Assembly: GCA_020746835.1 (NCBI GenBank) | Contig: JAGPNK010000001.1 | Coordinates: 62,001-126,000 of the forward strand | DNA: 64,000 bases | Direction: 5' to 3' | DNA from: Stachybotrys elegans | Lineage: Eukaryota > Ascomycota > Sordariomycetes > Hypocreales > Stachybotryaceae | In this document: positions 22,351-34,551 of the stretch, in pieces | Position numbering within the stretch: position 1 is the stretch's first letter | Layout: each line of letters begins with the position of its first letter | Program-made: the position numbers and the translations under genes | The notes under the pieces: generated by a model | Told to the model about the DNA's origin: nothing | Database searches by the model: none | What the model saw: the letters and a program-made list of their open reading frames with translations, nothing else

Positions 22351-24825
22351 ATGGCAGCTTCCAGCCACGGCCGCTCTGCCAGCACCCACAGCAGCCACCA
22401 CGCCTCCCTCCCGGCCGCCTCGGACGGCGACAGCGTCCGCTCCCTCCCGCCCAGCCACCAGTTCGCGCACGTAAAGTCGTCGCGGCGCAACACGCTGCGC
22501 TTCGCCAGCTCCAGGCTCCCGCTGCTGCACAACCCCCTCCATCGCGACGACGACGCGGGCTCGAGGGACGCCGCGCCGCTGGGCAACGCCTGGTCCTCGC
22601 GGGAGCCGTCGCGCTCGCGCACGCACTCGAGGAGCAACAACACCTCGAGGAGCCACTCGCGCAACCCGTCGAGGAGGACGTCTGTGGATGGGTCTGGGGC
22701 GGCGCTGAGGAGCACCGTGTCGTGGAGTGACGATGAGGGTGCTCCTGCCGCAGGAGACGATTCGCCACTGCAGTTTAGCAAGGTACTCTTTCCTCGCCAA
22801 CACCCCAAGCAAACACCAAACTTCACCCAAACAACATCTAACACGACCACAGAGAGAATCAGCATCGGCCTCGGAACTCTTCTACGACCTCTGGTTCGTC
22901 GCCAACCTCACCGTCTTTGCCACCGTGCACCCCATCACCGAGCGCGAGACGCTCGTCTCCTTTATCGGCTACTTCTTGTACGTCCTCCCCTCTAACCGTA
23001 CCTCTAATCGCACCTCTAATCCAACGGTGAAGCCTCCTCTGGATCACATGGGTCGTCACAACCATCTACGACACCCGCTTTGGCCAGGATGGCATCGTCG
23101 AACGCCTCGCCCGGGCCGCCCACCTCGCCGTCATGATTGGCTTCGCCATGTTCAGCGTCTCGTTTGACCAGAACGGCTTCGAGGGGCCCATCTACCAAAT
23201 TATGTGTTTGTCTCTCAATCATTGTTACGTTAGTACACATCTAACTTGTTAGCCTGCCTCCTCGTCGTCTCCCGCTTCGTCCTCGCCCTCCAGTACGCCA
23301 TCGTGCTCTACCATGCCCGCCACCACGCCCGCACCCGCAACGCCCTCATCCTCACCATCCTCATCCACTTCCTCGCCATGATTGCGTACCTCGTTGCCGC
23401 CAGCGTCTCGTTTGAGTTTCGAGACACGTACCTCCTCGGCATCTGGTACGGCGTCGGCCTCGTCGAGATGGTTGCCCTCGTCTGCCAGGCCACCTGGTCG
23501 CGCACCCTCAGCTTCGAGGGCACCCACTTCAACGAACGCCTCAACCTCCTCACCCTCATCGTCCTCGGCGAGGGCGTCATCATCCTCTCCAAGAGCGTCA
23601 GCACCATTGTCGAGTACACCTACATGGTCGACATTACCACCATGTGGTCCTCGGCCCTCATTGGCATCATTGCCTGCGCCGCCGCCATGCTCTACATCAT
23701 CTTCCAGCTCTACTTTGACTGGATGCACCACCCCCACCACATGAGCGCCTGCAAGCAAGCTGGCTGGACCATTGTGCACCTCCCGTTCCACGTCGCCCTT
23801 GTCCTCCTCGCCGAAGGAGGAGGCCAGAGTGCCCTCTGGCGCGCCGCCAACGAAGTCCTCCGCTCCGCCGAGCACCGCGTCCGCCAAGTCGTCACCCAGG
23901 CCATCGAGCAGTCCGGCATGACCTCGGTCGTGATCCAAGCCCTCGAGGACACGGCCTACTCCTTCATCCACATCTACGACTACGACCTGGGCGAGTCTAC
24001 CACCCACCGCCTGCAGGAGGCCTTTGCATCGCTGCGCACCCTGCCCGATGACTTCTGGGACACCCTCCAGCCCGGACTCGACGTCGTCGCCAACGCAACC
24101 GACCCGGACTACCAGCTGTGGTCCCACAACTACCTCCGCGTCTCCAGCACCGTCTTCAACTCGGTCGCCGAGGCTTTCGACATCAACGCCGCTCAGCCTA
24201 CCTACACCGAGACGTCCAACAACCAATGGCTCAGTCCCGAGTACGCAGCCGTACGCAGCACCGCCGAGCGCTACATTCTTCTTGTAAGTCAACCACTGAA
24301 TTCCTTCTACCCCTCTAATGTAAGTAGTTCGTCTACGTCTACCTCTGCGCTGGCATCGTCCTCCTCCTCCTCATGTTTATGCACATCCTCTCCCGCCGCC
24401 GCGGCTGGTCCCTCTTCAACATCCTCCGCACCGCCTTTGTCTTCCTCATCGGCCTCGCCCTCAGCCTCACCTCCCTGCTCGCCCTCAACCGCACCCTCGT
24501 CACCAACTTCATCGACTCCCCCTGGCTGCTCCCCACCGTCACCATCTGCTACGTCCTCGTCCTCGTCCTCACCCACCTGCCGCACCCGCCCCGCATCTTC
24601 ATCGCCCACACGGAGCTCTCCGAGATGGAGCGCGGCCGCGTCTACGAAAAGCCAGAGGACGAGCCCATGACGCCCGCCATGGTCTTCCGCCACAGGCTCA
24701 CCACCATCGGGCAAAACGCGAGGAACATTCGCATCGTCGCCGGCCGCTCCGATCCCATCATGGAACCCCACTCGTTTGAGCGCCCGCGCCGCCTCAGCCA
24801 CGAGAGCCCCTTCAACTACATCTGA
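22351..24825 (+). CDS. LtrA-like (low temperature requirement A) polytopic membrane protein
   Basis: Five exons: 22351-22782, then from 22853, with further introns near 22979-23034, 23205-23252 and 24283-24328. The product is about 750 aa. A Ser/Arg-rich, disordered N-terminus (~140 aa; repeated SRSHSR-type) precedes the domain opening ELFYDLWFVANLTVF, a hallmark of LtrA proteins. GEGVIILSKSV in mid-domain is the second hallmark. About ten membrane segments follow, separated by a large loop (23.8-24.3 kb) without hydrophobic helices. The C-terminal tail ends SHESPFNYI. Fungal LtrA-like proteins are conserved but their function is not established. Codon usage is strongly C-ending, suggesting good expression. 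Confidence 0.8.
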
Positions 24826-25060
24826 TCTTTCTGTGTTATTTTAGCGTGTTATAGACTGAGCCAGGTCGCTCCGGTTGTACATTAATTCCATAGACTATTC
24901 CGTTACTTCTATTATGCATATCTATGCCGAGCTAACACATACTGTCAAAGCAATCGATTACGCCTAGCCACGCTAGACTCCAAGCTCCATCCAATCCTCA
25001 TTACCATCCTTGCCATCGTGGCAGCCATGTTTGTGTCATACTGAACGTACTGTCTGCACC

Positions 25061-28000
25061 CTACTGTCCCTTGAGCACCTGGCTCCCCAAGGCCCGGCCG
25101 CTAAATCCGCCAAGTCCCTCGCTCAACTTCTTGGTCATGGCCTCGGGATCTGGTTCGTCACCTCCCACAAACGTCCAGCTCTCCTCGGTGTCGTCCTCCT
25201 CCTCCACGTCCGCCTGCGCCGTGCCTGTGCGCTTGATCAGGCTTCGGGCGTACTCAAAGTCCCGGTATATGGACTGGATAGCCACCTCGACTCCTTTCTC
25301 CTACATGATGTTAGCAGTGAATTTGACGCGCGCGATGCACTTACCTTGCGAATCTGCTCGCCAAGCACTCGCGCCTTTACTATCATGCGCTCGTTGCGAG
25401 TGGCGTCCCAGAGTGCTCGGCCAAAGTTGATGGCTCCCCACTTCTTGACCCAGACGCCCACGCCCAGATCCTCGACGCGCCCCGCAAAGAAGTACTGGTC
25501 TCCAAAGAAGGGCCTGATGACGGTCGGGATACCGGCCCGCAGACTCGCGCCCGTGGTGCCGGATCCGCCGTGGTGAGCCGCTGCGTCAATGTGCTGGAAC
25601 AGCCAGTCGTGCGGCGCTGACCCGATGCTGAAAATCTCGGGTGGCAGAGTCGGCTCCGGGGTCCGCGGCTTCGACCGGTCCTCCTTGGACGAGACGCGAT
25701 CCGACCACCCCTTGGACAGGATGCAGCGGACATCTGCCTTGAGGACGGCGTCAATCACCTCCTGCGTCATCTTGCCCGGGTCCGTCACGATGATGGACCC
25801 GAATCCAACATAGACGAGCTTCTTGCCGTCGTCGCGGGCCTTCTTCATAAACGCCAAGAGGTCTGCTGGTGGCGTCCAGTTGGTGCCCTCGTTGAGGAAC
25901 CAGTATCCCGTGACCCGGATCCAGTCGGAAAAGTCGAGCGGCGGCGCCACGACGCTCGGGCTGAAATTGTACAGAAACGGAACCTTGTTGGTCTGCATCT
26001 TCTCCAGGCTGGTGCTGGGCAGCCCCAGCGTCTTCTTCCTCCAGCGATTGACCTGACCAGCGGTAGCCTTCCAAAAGATGTTGTCAAACATAATGTACGT
26101 CATGTAATTGTAGGCTCCGCCCATCTTGTGCTCAGGCATGATGAATGCGTGAGGGTAGGCTCGTGTTCGCGTCCAGGGCATCGTAAAGGCTCGGAAGTAG
26201 GGGATCCCGAGCTTCTCGGCAATGTGGATGCCCGCCATGGCGGAGGGCGACTCGATGAGCACGTCCGAGTCCAGGCACGCCGTGTACGCCGAGGCGAGCA
26301 GGTCGTCGAGCCACCCGCGAAAGGTCGAGTTTGCCTCGCGCAGGAAGGCCCAGGTAAAGGTGCCGTTCTCGATGCAGAGTCGCATCAGGTCGGAAGGATC
26401 GCCCTCGACGCGCGCAAACTCGATGCCGTGCGACTCGACCCAGTCCTTGAACTCGTCGTGCGTCGCAATCCGCGGCTTGTGTCCGTCGGCGAGCAGTCCC
26501 TTGCACAAGGCAATATAAGGCTGCACATCGCCCCGGGAACCAATCGTCAGGCAGGTGATCCTCAATCCCTGCGCAGGCCGGGCAACGGCAAAAGAGCCCT
26601 CGGTGTCGTCGAGGAGGATCGTCGGGGCGTCAGCCATGGCTGAAGTCTCGTTAGGGAGCTTTATTTCGTGGTCTGGGAAGTGCTCCTCCCGAGCCTCCTT
26701 CAAGGCCTCCTTCTCAGCCAGAGCACACTTCTCCTCCTCGCGCTCCTCCTGGCCCAGCATGCCCGATTCTTTGAGGTATCGCGTCGTCTCGAGGCTCTGC
26801 AGCAAAGTTATGGCGCAATCGTCGCGGATCTCGCCCTGGCCAAACTCGAAAAAGAGTTCTTCGTGACCTCGAATCACCACCACCAGTCCCGAGTAGCCGA
26901 ACCGGAAGCCCTTTTCCTTGTCGACGTTCTCGATATCCTTAAGAGGGAGGATGAGCTTGGTCCGAGTGCCGGGCAGAAGGCTGCGGAAGCAAAAGGACCT
27001 GTCGCTGATGTAGATCTTGCCGTACAGCGGCAGGACACGCAGAATGTAGCCAAAGTAGGTGGCCTGGAGCTTCTCCGTCTCGGGCAGGGCAAAGTGGGCC
27101 CGGAATCGTTCGTTGGACGTCTGGATCTTACCCTCGGCATCCTCCTCGAGATCGTCGTCGTCGGCCTTGAGCTCTGCCGGCTCATCGTAGTGCTTGTGCC
27201 CGCCCTTCCACATGTCGGATACCTTTTCCACGTACCCCATCGACTCGGTAGCGAGCAACGACGACATGCGCTTGCTCGTCTTGTTGAGATAGTCGGCAAA
27301 CGCACCGGCGCGCTGCAGGGGGTACGACCCCATCTTGGTGATGCTCTGGAGAGTCGGCGTCGGCGGCTGGGGGGGTCGGCTGGCGGGTCGGCTGGCGGGG
27401 CGGCTGACAGGTATCTCGGGCCTGTTTTCCTGCTCAGACCGTCGACCCAGCGCATTCGTCCCAAGTGACGAGGTTGCTTGGTTGGCCGAGAAGGAGCGTC
27501 GCATCGTAGGGTTCTGGAACACCTCGCTTCCCCGCAGGATCTGGCTCGCCGAGGGATCCTCCACCGATGACGTGACGAGGTTCGAGTAGCTGGGCTCCTC
27601 CATCGAAGACTGCACGTACGAGTCTGACGAGTCCTGGGTGCGCTGCTTCTCTTCTGTGCGTCGGTGGCTGAGAGATCGGCTTGCACTAAAGCTTCTCCTC
27701 GGGCTGTTATCCCGCATGGCGCTCGACAAGTCGAGACTCCTTCGCCCAAACTGCCGGAAGGCGTCGAAGCTCGAACGCGACACGTCGCCGCTGGGACGGG
27801 GGCTCGGGTTGGCGGTCGAGGGTCCATGTGGCGAGAGGGGTGAGAGGGTCGCCTTGACTGCCTCGGGCATCTTGGTAGCGCGTGCCTTGTCGACATTGAT
27901 GCTCAACCTCCCACTTGACGAGGTTTCCTGGCGCGAGCCGAGAACCTTATCCACGGTGCGAGTACCAGAGGCGGAATCCTCTACAAGAATCTTGAGGACG

Positions 28001-29409
28001 TTGATTGCCTCTCTGCCAAAGCTAAAGAATGAAAAGAAGTACTACAAACGTTAGACCAGATCTGCATATTGGGAGGGTTCCTACCTCGTCGATAGCATAC
28101 GTCTCGTCGTTATCGATGACGCGAATCTTGCACGTGTCGGCAAACTCCATCATCTGAGTCTCCTCAACATCGATGATGTTGTCGATGGGAAGGGAGATCT
28201 TGACGCTGTCGCCATCGTTGTGGCTGCGGAAAATGACCCTCTGCAGGCTCTTGACCCATTCCTTGGCACTGGGCGCGCTGTCGGCTCGGAAGTTGTATGT
28301 GCGGTGGTGCGTGACGACCTCAAAGTTGACGCCCTCCTTGTCCTTGTCGGTGATGCTCGCCGATATGCCAAAGCTAAGGTCAATCTGCCCGTGAGGGAAG
28401 TACAGGTTGGTTGCGTCGCGGTAGTAGGAGAGGACGTTGCCCTTTAAACGAAACCAGTACCGGTTGAACTTGGGATTCCGCTTGCCGCTTTTCGAGAGGT
28501 AACCGGATTTGGCCACAACGTGCTGACTTGTTAGACGATAAAAAAAGAATAAAAAAGGGGAGGGGTCTTACTGCTTTCTTGGGGAGATAGGCGTAGAAGC
28601 AGATGTGCTTGGCCGTAATGTACATGAATCCTTGAAGCAGGACACTCTGCAGCAACCAACAAGGATATTCTGCGAGGGTCAGCATGGTAGATGAAGAGAA
28701 GACGCATCATACCTTCAATAACCTGCTCGGGTGTATCAAACTCAAAAATCTCCATCAGCCTCTGGGCTAGAGGCGAGTCGCCGTCGCCAGGGCGTCCGTG
28801 GTCGCCAGAGAACCGTTCCATGTCGAAGCTCGGTCTCGCAGCCATCTCGGCCTTGGCGGAGAGCATGCGGCTCATGACGGGCAGCGGCCGGTTGGTGTCA
28901 TTGACAGGGAGAAAAGGCGGGAGGGGAATGTCGGCGGCTTCGTCTTGTTCCTCGTCCTCCTCGACCTGGGAAGAAAGTTTGCTAGGCTCGCGCTTGGATT
29001 TGGATTTCCGCTTGGGCAGCGAGGGCAACGACTTGAGGAGCTTTCCGGAAAACTTTCGCCTGTGACCTTTTCCCTTGCCGAGGACCGTCGTCTGCGACAT
29101 GTCGGCCGCCTTGTCTTTTTGGGATTCGTCGCTGTCGTCATCGCTGCTGCTATCGCTGTCGAAGCGGTGTGTAAAGTCGACCTTGGACCCGGCCGCCGCT
29201 ATGAGGCCAAAGATGCTCTGATTCATATTCATAAACATCGGCGGCCCCTGGGAGGACGACTCTTCGGGCTCATCGTCGTCGCTGTCCTGGAGCGGTGCAG
29301 GCAGACTGGGCGTATGGGGGGACGGATCCCGGCGTTTCTTCTGCAGCTTCTTGCTGACCCGACGCACGACATCGCGGTCGTCGGACTCGCGGGGCGATGT
29401 TGGCCCCAT
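25061..29409 (-). CDS. ATG26: Sterol 3-beta-glucosyltransferase (Atg26-type)
   Basis: The protein is about 1,380 aa over five exons (introns near 25303-25343, 28022-28084, 28515-28570 and 28670-28712). Domain order matches Atg26/UGT51: a Ser/Asp-rich N-terminus, a first GRAM domain ([12 protein letters not shown]...), a PH domain ([20 protein letters not shown]), a second GRAM domain ([20 protein letters not shown]), then a GT28-like glycosyltransferase starting [18 protein letters not shown]. The UDP-sugar-binding signature is [15 protein letters not shown] with FGDQYFF. The enzyme transfers glucose from UDP-glucose to the sterol 3-hydroxyl at membranes; the GRAM-PH part binds phosphoinositides and links it to pexophagy in some fungi. 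Start ATG at 29409 ([11 protein letters not shown]) is the conserved-looking one; an in-frame ATG further upstream is less likely. Confidence 0.93.
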
Positions 29410-31026
29410 GGTGGGAATCGGCCGTGTTGGCGTGAGGTAGAGTATTCGGTGTGCAGGGCTCAATTATCGGTCGTTACGGTCAGGGGTCGTCGAGGCACAA
29501 GGCATGGCAGTTGGGTAGCGGGTGGAGGATGGTCTGGAGAGGATCCAGAGGCCGCAGAGGCCTAAGCTGAGCTCGTGGGTGGGCGAGCGGAGGGAGAGGT
29601 TGGATTACGGATGATGAAGGTGATGGCGATGGTCAAGATAATGGCGGTGGTTGTGGGATAAGCCAAACGGCATCGGGTCCAAACAAACCCGTGGGAGTGT
29701 ACCGGTACCTGAGAGCAGCGGTTTTTAGCGTGAGGTGCAAGGTCACTCGACTTTGGCAGCAGCACGCGGAAGGCACCAGCGTCCGCATCACGTCACAAAG
29801 AAGGCGGTACCCTCTTATGATAAGACGAAGAGGGTACATGCTATCGCTGATAAACAGCTGGGTATTACAAGTACCGTCCGATGTGTGATACTTGCGGGGC
29901 AGCACAGCCATGCTGCAGCTTACGCCTTCACTGGGTGTATTCACTCTGACCTGGAGGTTTCTGTGACGTGCTTGTTTTCTGCCCGACACGCACCATGACT
30001 CGACGCCTCCCGCCGTCTCGCTCAGCGACTCATCGTTTGGGCTCAGACGCGCCGCAATTTCCGCTGCCATCCGGCGCAGGCGACCTGGTCAGCAGTCCAA
30101 CACCCTCAGCGAAGCCAACCAGGGTCCGGCCTCATGCACACGACGCCCGGCATGTGATTCTTCTGGCAGCGGCTGTGCCCCATGGGAGGTCCGCTCGCTG
30201 TGGGTATCTACCGTCCCTGATCAGGGCTGCATATCTAGTGGGAGAGGCATTCACGCGTGAACAACCGCGCTACAAGGCCATCTGAGATTTGGATCGCCGG
30301 GCTGTCAACTCCAGGCCTGGATGCATGCACCTTGGCATGACGATGGAGGCAATCTTCACCCATCACCATTCAGGTCCACAGCGATGCTTCTTGATGTCAG
30401 CTAACCCACTCCAGATCTACTCGGTTACATTTTCGGATACTCAGCCACGCTCTCGATCATCCCGTCCCTCGCCCGGCCGATACGTCTGCTCCACCATGGC
30501 CTTTGGTCCTCGATCCGCCCACTCCGACGGCGGCATTTCTGTCACATGCGGCGAGCAGCACTTGGTTCCATGTTGCAGCCAGCTCAAGCACTGCCCTAGT
30601 TTCCTGCCAAGGTCAACCTGCGCGGCTCCCCTCCTCCATACACATCTGGTCAAGAGCAAGCCACAGCCAGCGTTCGTAGCCAACGTCCCATCCTCATGCA
30701 GGTCAACAGCAACGACTTTAGTTCTACTGTAATAAGCTTTGCACCAGACCACAGCTCTTGCGGCAACCTTGACCATCACTCGGCCGAGTTGCCCGACGCC
30801 ACCATACCACGGCAACTTCCGATCGATTGTGGTGGCTGCGAAACCTTACATCTATAACCATAACTCTTCTACCTTATGTAGTGCTTTGTATCAGTAAATA
30901 AGCTTGCCAATCCATAGTGACTTTCCGATCGAGCCTATTAATTCTCTATAAAATCTATCCTTGCCCCCATTCAGACCTTCTTCGCCCGGTCTTCTTCAAT
31001 CGACACGAATCCTAATTCGAGATCCA
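29410..31026. other. Intergenic interval, no gene seen
   Basis: This stretch holds the ATG26 promoter (29.4-29.9 kb) and about 1 kb of sequence whose frames (e.g. 30289-30732 plus, 30441-30815 minus) overlap one another and show no domain features. A pyrimidine-rich stretch precedes the F-box gene at 30960-31020. Confidence 0.5.
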
Positions 31027-32124
31027 ATGCCGTCGTCGCCAACGTCATCTATCATTATCATCAATCGCACCCATATCACAATGCAGAAACAGTCCGTCCG
31101 TACCAAATATACGCTATCACGCGTACTCCAAATGTTACGTCGGTTTCTGCCTAAGGATCCCGTCAATGGCCAATGCCATCTGATGAAACTTCCTGTCGAG
31201 TTGCTCGCCGCCATCATCGCAGAGCTACCGCCGCAAAGCCGCCTTACGCTGTCCCTCACTTGCAAAACACTCCATCGCGTTGTCCACTGTGCCCCCGGGG
31301 CATCCCTCTGGATGTCTGGACCGCAGCACTTGGAATACCTCTGCTACATTTCCCGCAGCATGGCTGATGCGTGGGTTTGCGAAGCATGCCATGGAATTCA
31401 TTCCGTGACATATTGCAAGAATTGGACGTGCCCCAAGTCGAAAGTTGATAGGGATATACCAATCTCGGCGGTCATCTCCAGCTATCGACCAATGTGTCCC
31501 AGCGTCGTCCAAATTGCTGTCAAGTGGGATCGCCTTGGTATGCTGAGCAAGAAACGTGCCAAATGTCTTGAGCATCATCTTCGTCCAAGGCAGCGTACAG
31601 AAGTCTTTCAAAACGATCAGATGCCCGATACAAAAGTAACTACAGCATTGTGTGCCAAGGTTGTCGATGGGAGATTCCTTTACAAGACAGTAATGGAGTT
31701 TGAAGGGGAAATCCGGACTGCTCCAGAGCGTGCACTGAACAAGTTGTGGATTTGCCATCACCAGTGGGTTGTAGAGCCTATCCCAGCCTCGCACCCAAAC
31801 CATCGCTACTGGAATGCTTTGGAAGAATGTTGCCAAAAAGATGGCATCGAGGTCCGAGGCTCCTGCCCCGCATGTCCAACAGACTTTGCAGTTCTCAAAA
31901 CACAATCATGCTTGGTAGTCAAAGCATGGACAGACCTGGGCACCGGGGAGACACCGATTGATCCCTTATGGAGGTCGCGGGCCACTATCATTTCTTCACC
32001 CAACTCTGAGGAGGACTGTTGCTATAAGGATCCCGGGAGCATTCGAGAACTTTATGAGTCGGTAGGCTTCAATGCCCTCGCAGACACGCGGGCCCGCCGT
32101 TGGAAGACGTTGTCTCGAGCTTGA
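31027..32124 (+). CDS. F-box protein
   Basis: Single exon, about 365 aa from ATG 31027 (a second ATG at 31081 is equally possible). An F-box is clear near residue 60: LMKLPVELLAAIIAELPPQSRLTLSLTCKTLH. F-box proteins dock targets to SCF ubiquitin ligases via Skp1. The rest has Cys/His-rich pieces (WVCEACHGIH; CKNWTCPKSK; CSLTDVDC-like pairs absent; GSCPACPTDF near the C-terminus) that could bind zinc. No leucine-rich or WD repeats are seen. It resembles the large, fast-evolving families of ascomycete F-box proteins and marks the left border of the accessory block. Confidence 0.75.
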   Translation: MPSSPTSSIIIINRTHITMQKQSVRTKYTLSRVLQMLRRFLPKDPVNGQCHLMKLPVELLAAIIAELPPQSRLTLSLTCKTLHRVVHCAPGASLWMSGPQHLEYLCYISRSMADAWVCEACHGIHSVTYCKNWTCPKSKVDRDIPISAVISSYRPMCPSVVQIAVKWDRLGMLSKKRAKCLEHHLRPRQRTEVFQNDQMPDTKVTTALCAKVVDGRFLYKTVMEFEGEIRTAPERALNKLWICHHQWVVEPIPASHPNHRYWNALEECCQKDGIEVRGSCPACPTDFAVLKTQSCLVVKAWTDLGTGETPIDPLWRSRATIISSPNSEEDCCYKDPGSIRELYESVGFNALADTRARRWKTLSRA

Positions 32125-32390
32125 CTTGAAGCAATCTTGTATTGGCACAGGCCAGTTCGAAGTTCCCATGAACTCCAAGATAAACCGCATATTGGCCCGG
32201 TTAAGGAATAGCAAACCCAGAAGGGAATACCCACTGGGACCTCACGGACAAAGCGAACATCACGTTGTAATACGAGGCGAACAGATCAGTTGCAGTGGGT
32301 ATATTATTATTGTCTTTATTAAGCGAAGCTGGATGGTTCACGTCAAAGTATTTGGTGCCCTCCCGGTCGCAGCAGCATTCGTCTCCTTTC

Positions 32391-33836
32391 TCAATCGCTG
32401 CGGCTGTTTACACGGACTTTGCCGTAGGCAGCGACCAAGTTGTCCATAGTCCCAGCGTCTTTGTCAATCTGACTCATCATACTGCCCTTTAGTATCGGGT
32501 CAAGGTCGAAGAAACGGGTCACGTTGCTGCCGCAGGACGTCAACTTTATGGGTGGCAGCTTGTGGAAGTTGGTCCACTGACCCAAGGACTGGGTGCATGG
32601 ATCGACGGCAAGGGTGTCCCTGCGCCTGTAATGCGACCCAATTCGTCCCCAGGGGCCTTTGGCCAGGAACCGGCGGGTAAATTCGCGCGACCAGGGCAGT
32701 CCATTCTTGGCCAGCCCTGGATGGGCCTGGAGATAGCCGTAGGCCAGGTCCTCCCACCTGCCCTCTGTGAACTGGACACCAGGCAGGTTGATGCGCCGGG
32801 TGACGATCCAGTCGAACCTGTACCCATCGTCCTTGCTTAGCAGGATGGTACACTGGTCAACGGTGTGGTTCATCTTGTTGCATTTCACGCAACCGCCGAT
32901 GAGTCCCGTCTGCTCGTCAGCTTTGGCGCAGTGCACAAGGATGTGGTCACCACCCCCGCAGTTTGCGCATTTGCGTGTCCCCGCCCTACCACCGAAGCTT
33001 TGCTCGGGACGGCGAAAGGGAGGCGCGTTGGTCGGATGGTGGGCGGGAGGTTGGTTGGTCGGACGGCCGACTTGTGTATCAGCCGCCTTCTGCGCGGCAG
33101 GCAAGGGTGCCTGTGACCCAAAGCTCGGGAACTCGGTATGCACCACGCGTTTCCTGGGGTTCTGCACATCGTCCTCATAGCGCGGGAGGTCGTATGTCTT
33201 GAACATGCCCATCACGCCCGAGGCACCGGTCGCGTTTAAGGCCGTTTGTATCATGGCCCCAGCTGCATTACCATCAACAGCAGCAAAGGTGTATGCATTG
33301 GCATTGTTTCCAGTGCCGAGGGTCATGACGTTTCTGCCCTGAAACTCTTTGCTGGGCACAACCGACTCGATCTTGTTCTGCTTGTTGATGACGACGTTCA
33401 TCTCAAGGTTGTGTACCCATTCGAATTTGCCGGGCTTGGTCACGCCGCCTCCACGACGCCGCAGAACGCTTCTCTCCTCACCTCGATCAGGTGCCCTCCC
33501 GGCACCAGGTTGGCCAGCATTGGTCTGGCCACCTCGACCGCCACGGCCACCACCTCGGCCGCCGCTGTGACCACCACGGTCACCAGTGCCCCGTTCAAGG
33601 CGTGGCTGGCCTGTATGCCACGCAAGAGCAAGTGCGCCAGCACCAGTGTTGACCGCGTCGGCGGTTCCGGCTCCTGCAGGGCCAGCGTTGGCCGCGTTTG
33701 CGGCTCCAGCTCCAGTTCCAGTGTTGGCCGCGTTTGCGGCACCAGCTCCAGACTGGCCCGCGTTTGCGGCACCAACACCAGAGGTATCCGCGTTTGCGGA
33801 ATTCGGCTCTCCGTTTTTCATCTCGATATCTGCCAT
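32391..33836 (-). CDS. RGG-rich protein with two CCHC zinc knuckles (gag-like)
   Basis: About 481 aa from MADIEMKNG; the frame is open further upstream but without ATG. The N-terminus has degenerate Gly/Ala/Asn repeats (AGAANAANTGAG-type), then an RGG box (GGRGGGRGGRGG). A conserved-looking segment (FEWVHNLEMNVVINKQ...) follows. Two canonical CX2CX4HX4C knuckles start near residues 290 (CANCGGGDHILVHC) and 316 (CVKCNKMNHTVDQC). Zinc knuckles plus RGG indicate single-stranded nucleic-acid binding, as in retroelement Gag or RNA-processing factors. No protease or polymerase is linked. Its upstream region is shared with the divergent AT-hook gene, and a scrambled partial copy lies at 55.1-55.8 kb. 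Confidence 0.75.
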   Translation of the reverse strand: MADIEMKNGEPNSANADTSGVGAANAGQSGAGAANAANTGTGAGAANAANAGPAGAGTADAVNTGAGALALAWHTGQPRLERGTGDRGGHSGGRGGGRGGRGGQTNAGQPGAGRAPDRGEERSVLRRRGGGVTKPGKFEWVHNLEMNVVINKQNKIESVVPSKEFQGRNVMTLGTGNNANAYTFAAVDGNAAGAMIQTALNATGASGVMGMFKTYDLPRYEDDVQNPRKRVVHTEFPSFGSQAPLPAAQKAADTQVGRPTNQPPAHHPTNAPPFRRPEQSFGGRAGTRKCANCGGGDHILVHCAKADEQTGLIGGCVKCNKMNHTVDQCTILLSKDDGYRFDWIVTRRINLPGVQFTEGRWEDLAYGYLQAHPGLAKNGLPWSREFTRRFLAKGPWGRIGSHYRRRDTLAVDPCTQSLGQWTNFHKLPPIKLTSCGSNVTRFFDLDPILKGSMMSQIDKDAGTMDNLVAAYGKVRVNSRSD

Positions 33837-34219
33837 GGTACGAGATTTGCCAGATGTGAATGTGGATGTAGATCTTGGAGCGTGAGTTTGGCGAGTTTGT
33901 ATTGCAGGAGAAGTGAGAGTGGAGTGTGAGTGAAGGGAGCGAAGAGGGGCTAGGTTAGTACTGAGCACAGGGCGAAGCAAACAACTTAAGAGCAAAGGTC
34001 ATGTGAGAGGCCTGTGGTGCACTGCTAATACCAGGCGCTGCCAGTACATCATCAATATCAGGCCCTGCCAGCTGGCTGCCCCAGGTCGTACGGAGCCCAG
34101 GGCATGGCCTTAGTACCACACATAACTTAGCATTCACACAACTTAGCAATTACACAAACGTGAGAAAAACCACCGCATACCAAGGATTTCCAGCAAGCGT
34201 CCCAAACAACAACAGAGCC
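33837..34219. promoter_or_regulatory. Shared divergent promoter, duplicated at 55.39-55.76 kb
   Basis: These 383 bp separate the start codons of the zinc-knuckle gene (minus) and the AT-hook gene (plus). The whole interval, including both start-codon contexts, is found inverted at 55388-55764. Shared blocks are CTCGCCAAACTCACGCTCC-type sequence near one ATG, ACCAGGCGCTGCCAGT and ATATCAGGCCCTGCC in the middle, and CAACAGAGCCATGG at the other ATG. The conservation suggests that regulatory sequence moved as a unit. Confidence 0.75.
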
Positions 34220-34520
34220 ATGGAAAACCTCTCAAACAAGAGGACTGCGTCTACCAGAGATATATACGAAGACGGTCCTTCAACTGCCTTGCTTGAGACA
34301 AGAAAACGAAGGAGGCTCTCGCCGTCTCGCCTAGTGGAAGAAGATCAGGCGGTGGGAGAGCAACTACAAGGCGAAGAAGAAGGAGACGAAGAGGAAGCAG
34401 AAGGAGGAGGAGGAGAAGAAGAAGAAGAAGAAGAAGAAGAAGAAGAAGAAGAAGAAGAAGAAGAAGAAGAAGAAGAAGAAGAAGAAGAAGAAGAAGAAGA
34501 AGAAGAAGAAGAAGAAGAAG

Positions 34521-34551
<31 letters not shown>

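Noticed and set aside
32391..33836. Retrotransposon gag-pol
   Set aside because: Two zinc knuckles are present, but no protease, reverse transcriptase, RNase H or integrase follows, and no LTRs flank the gene.
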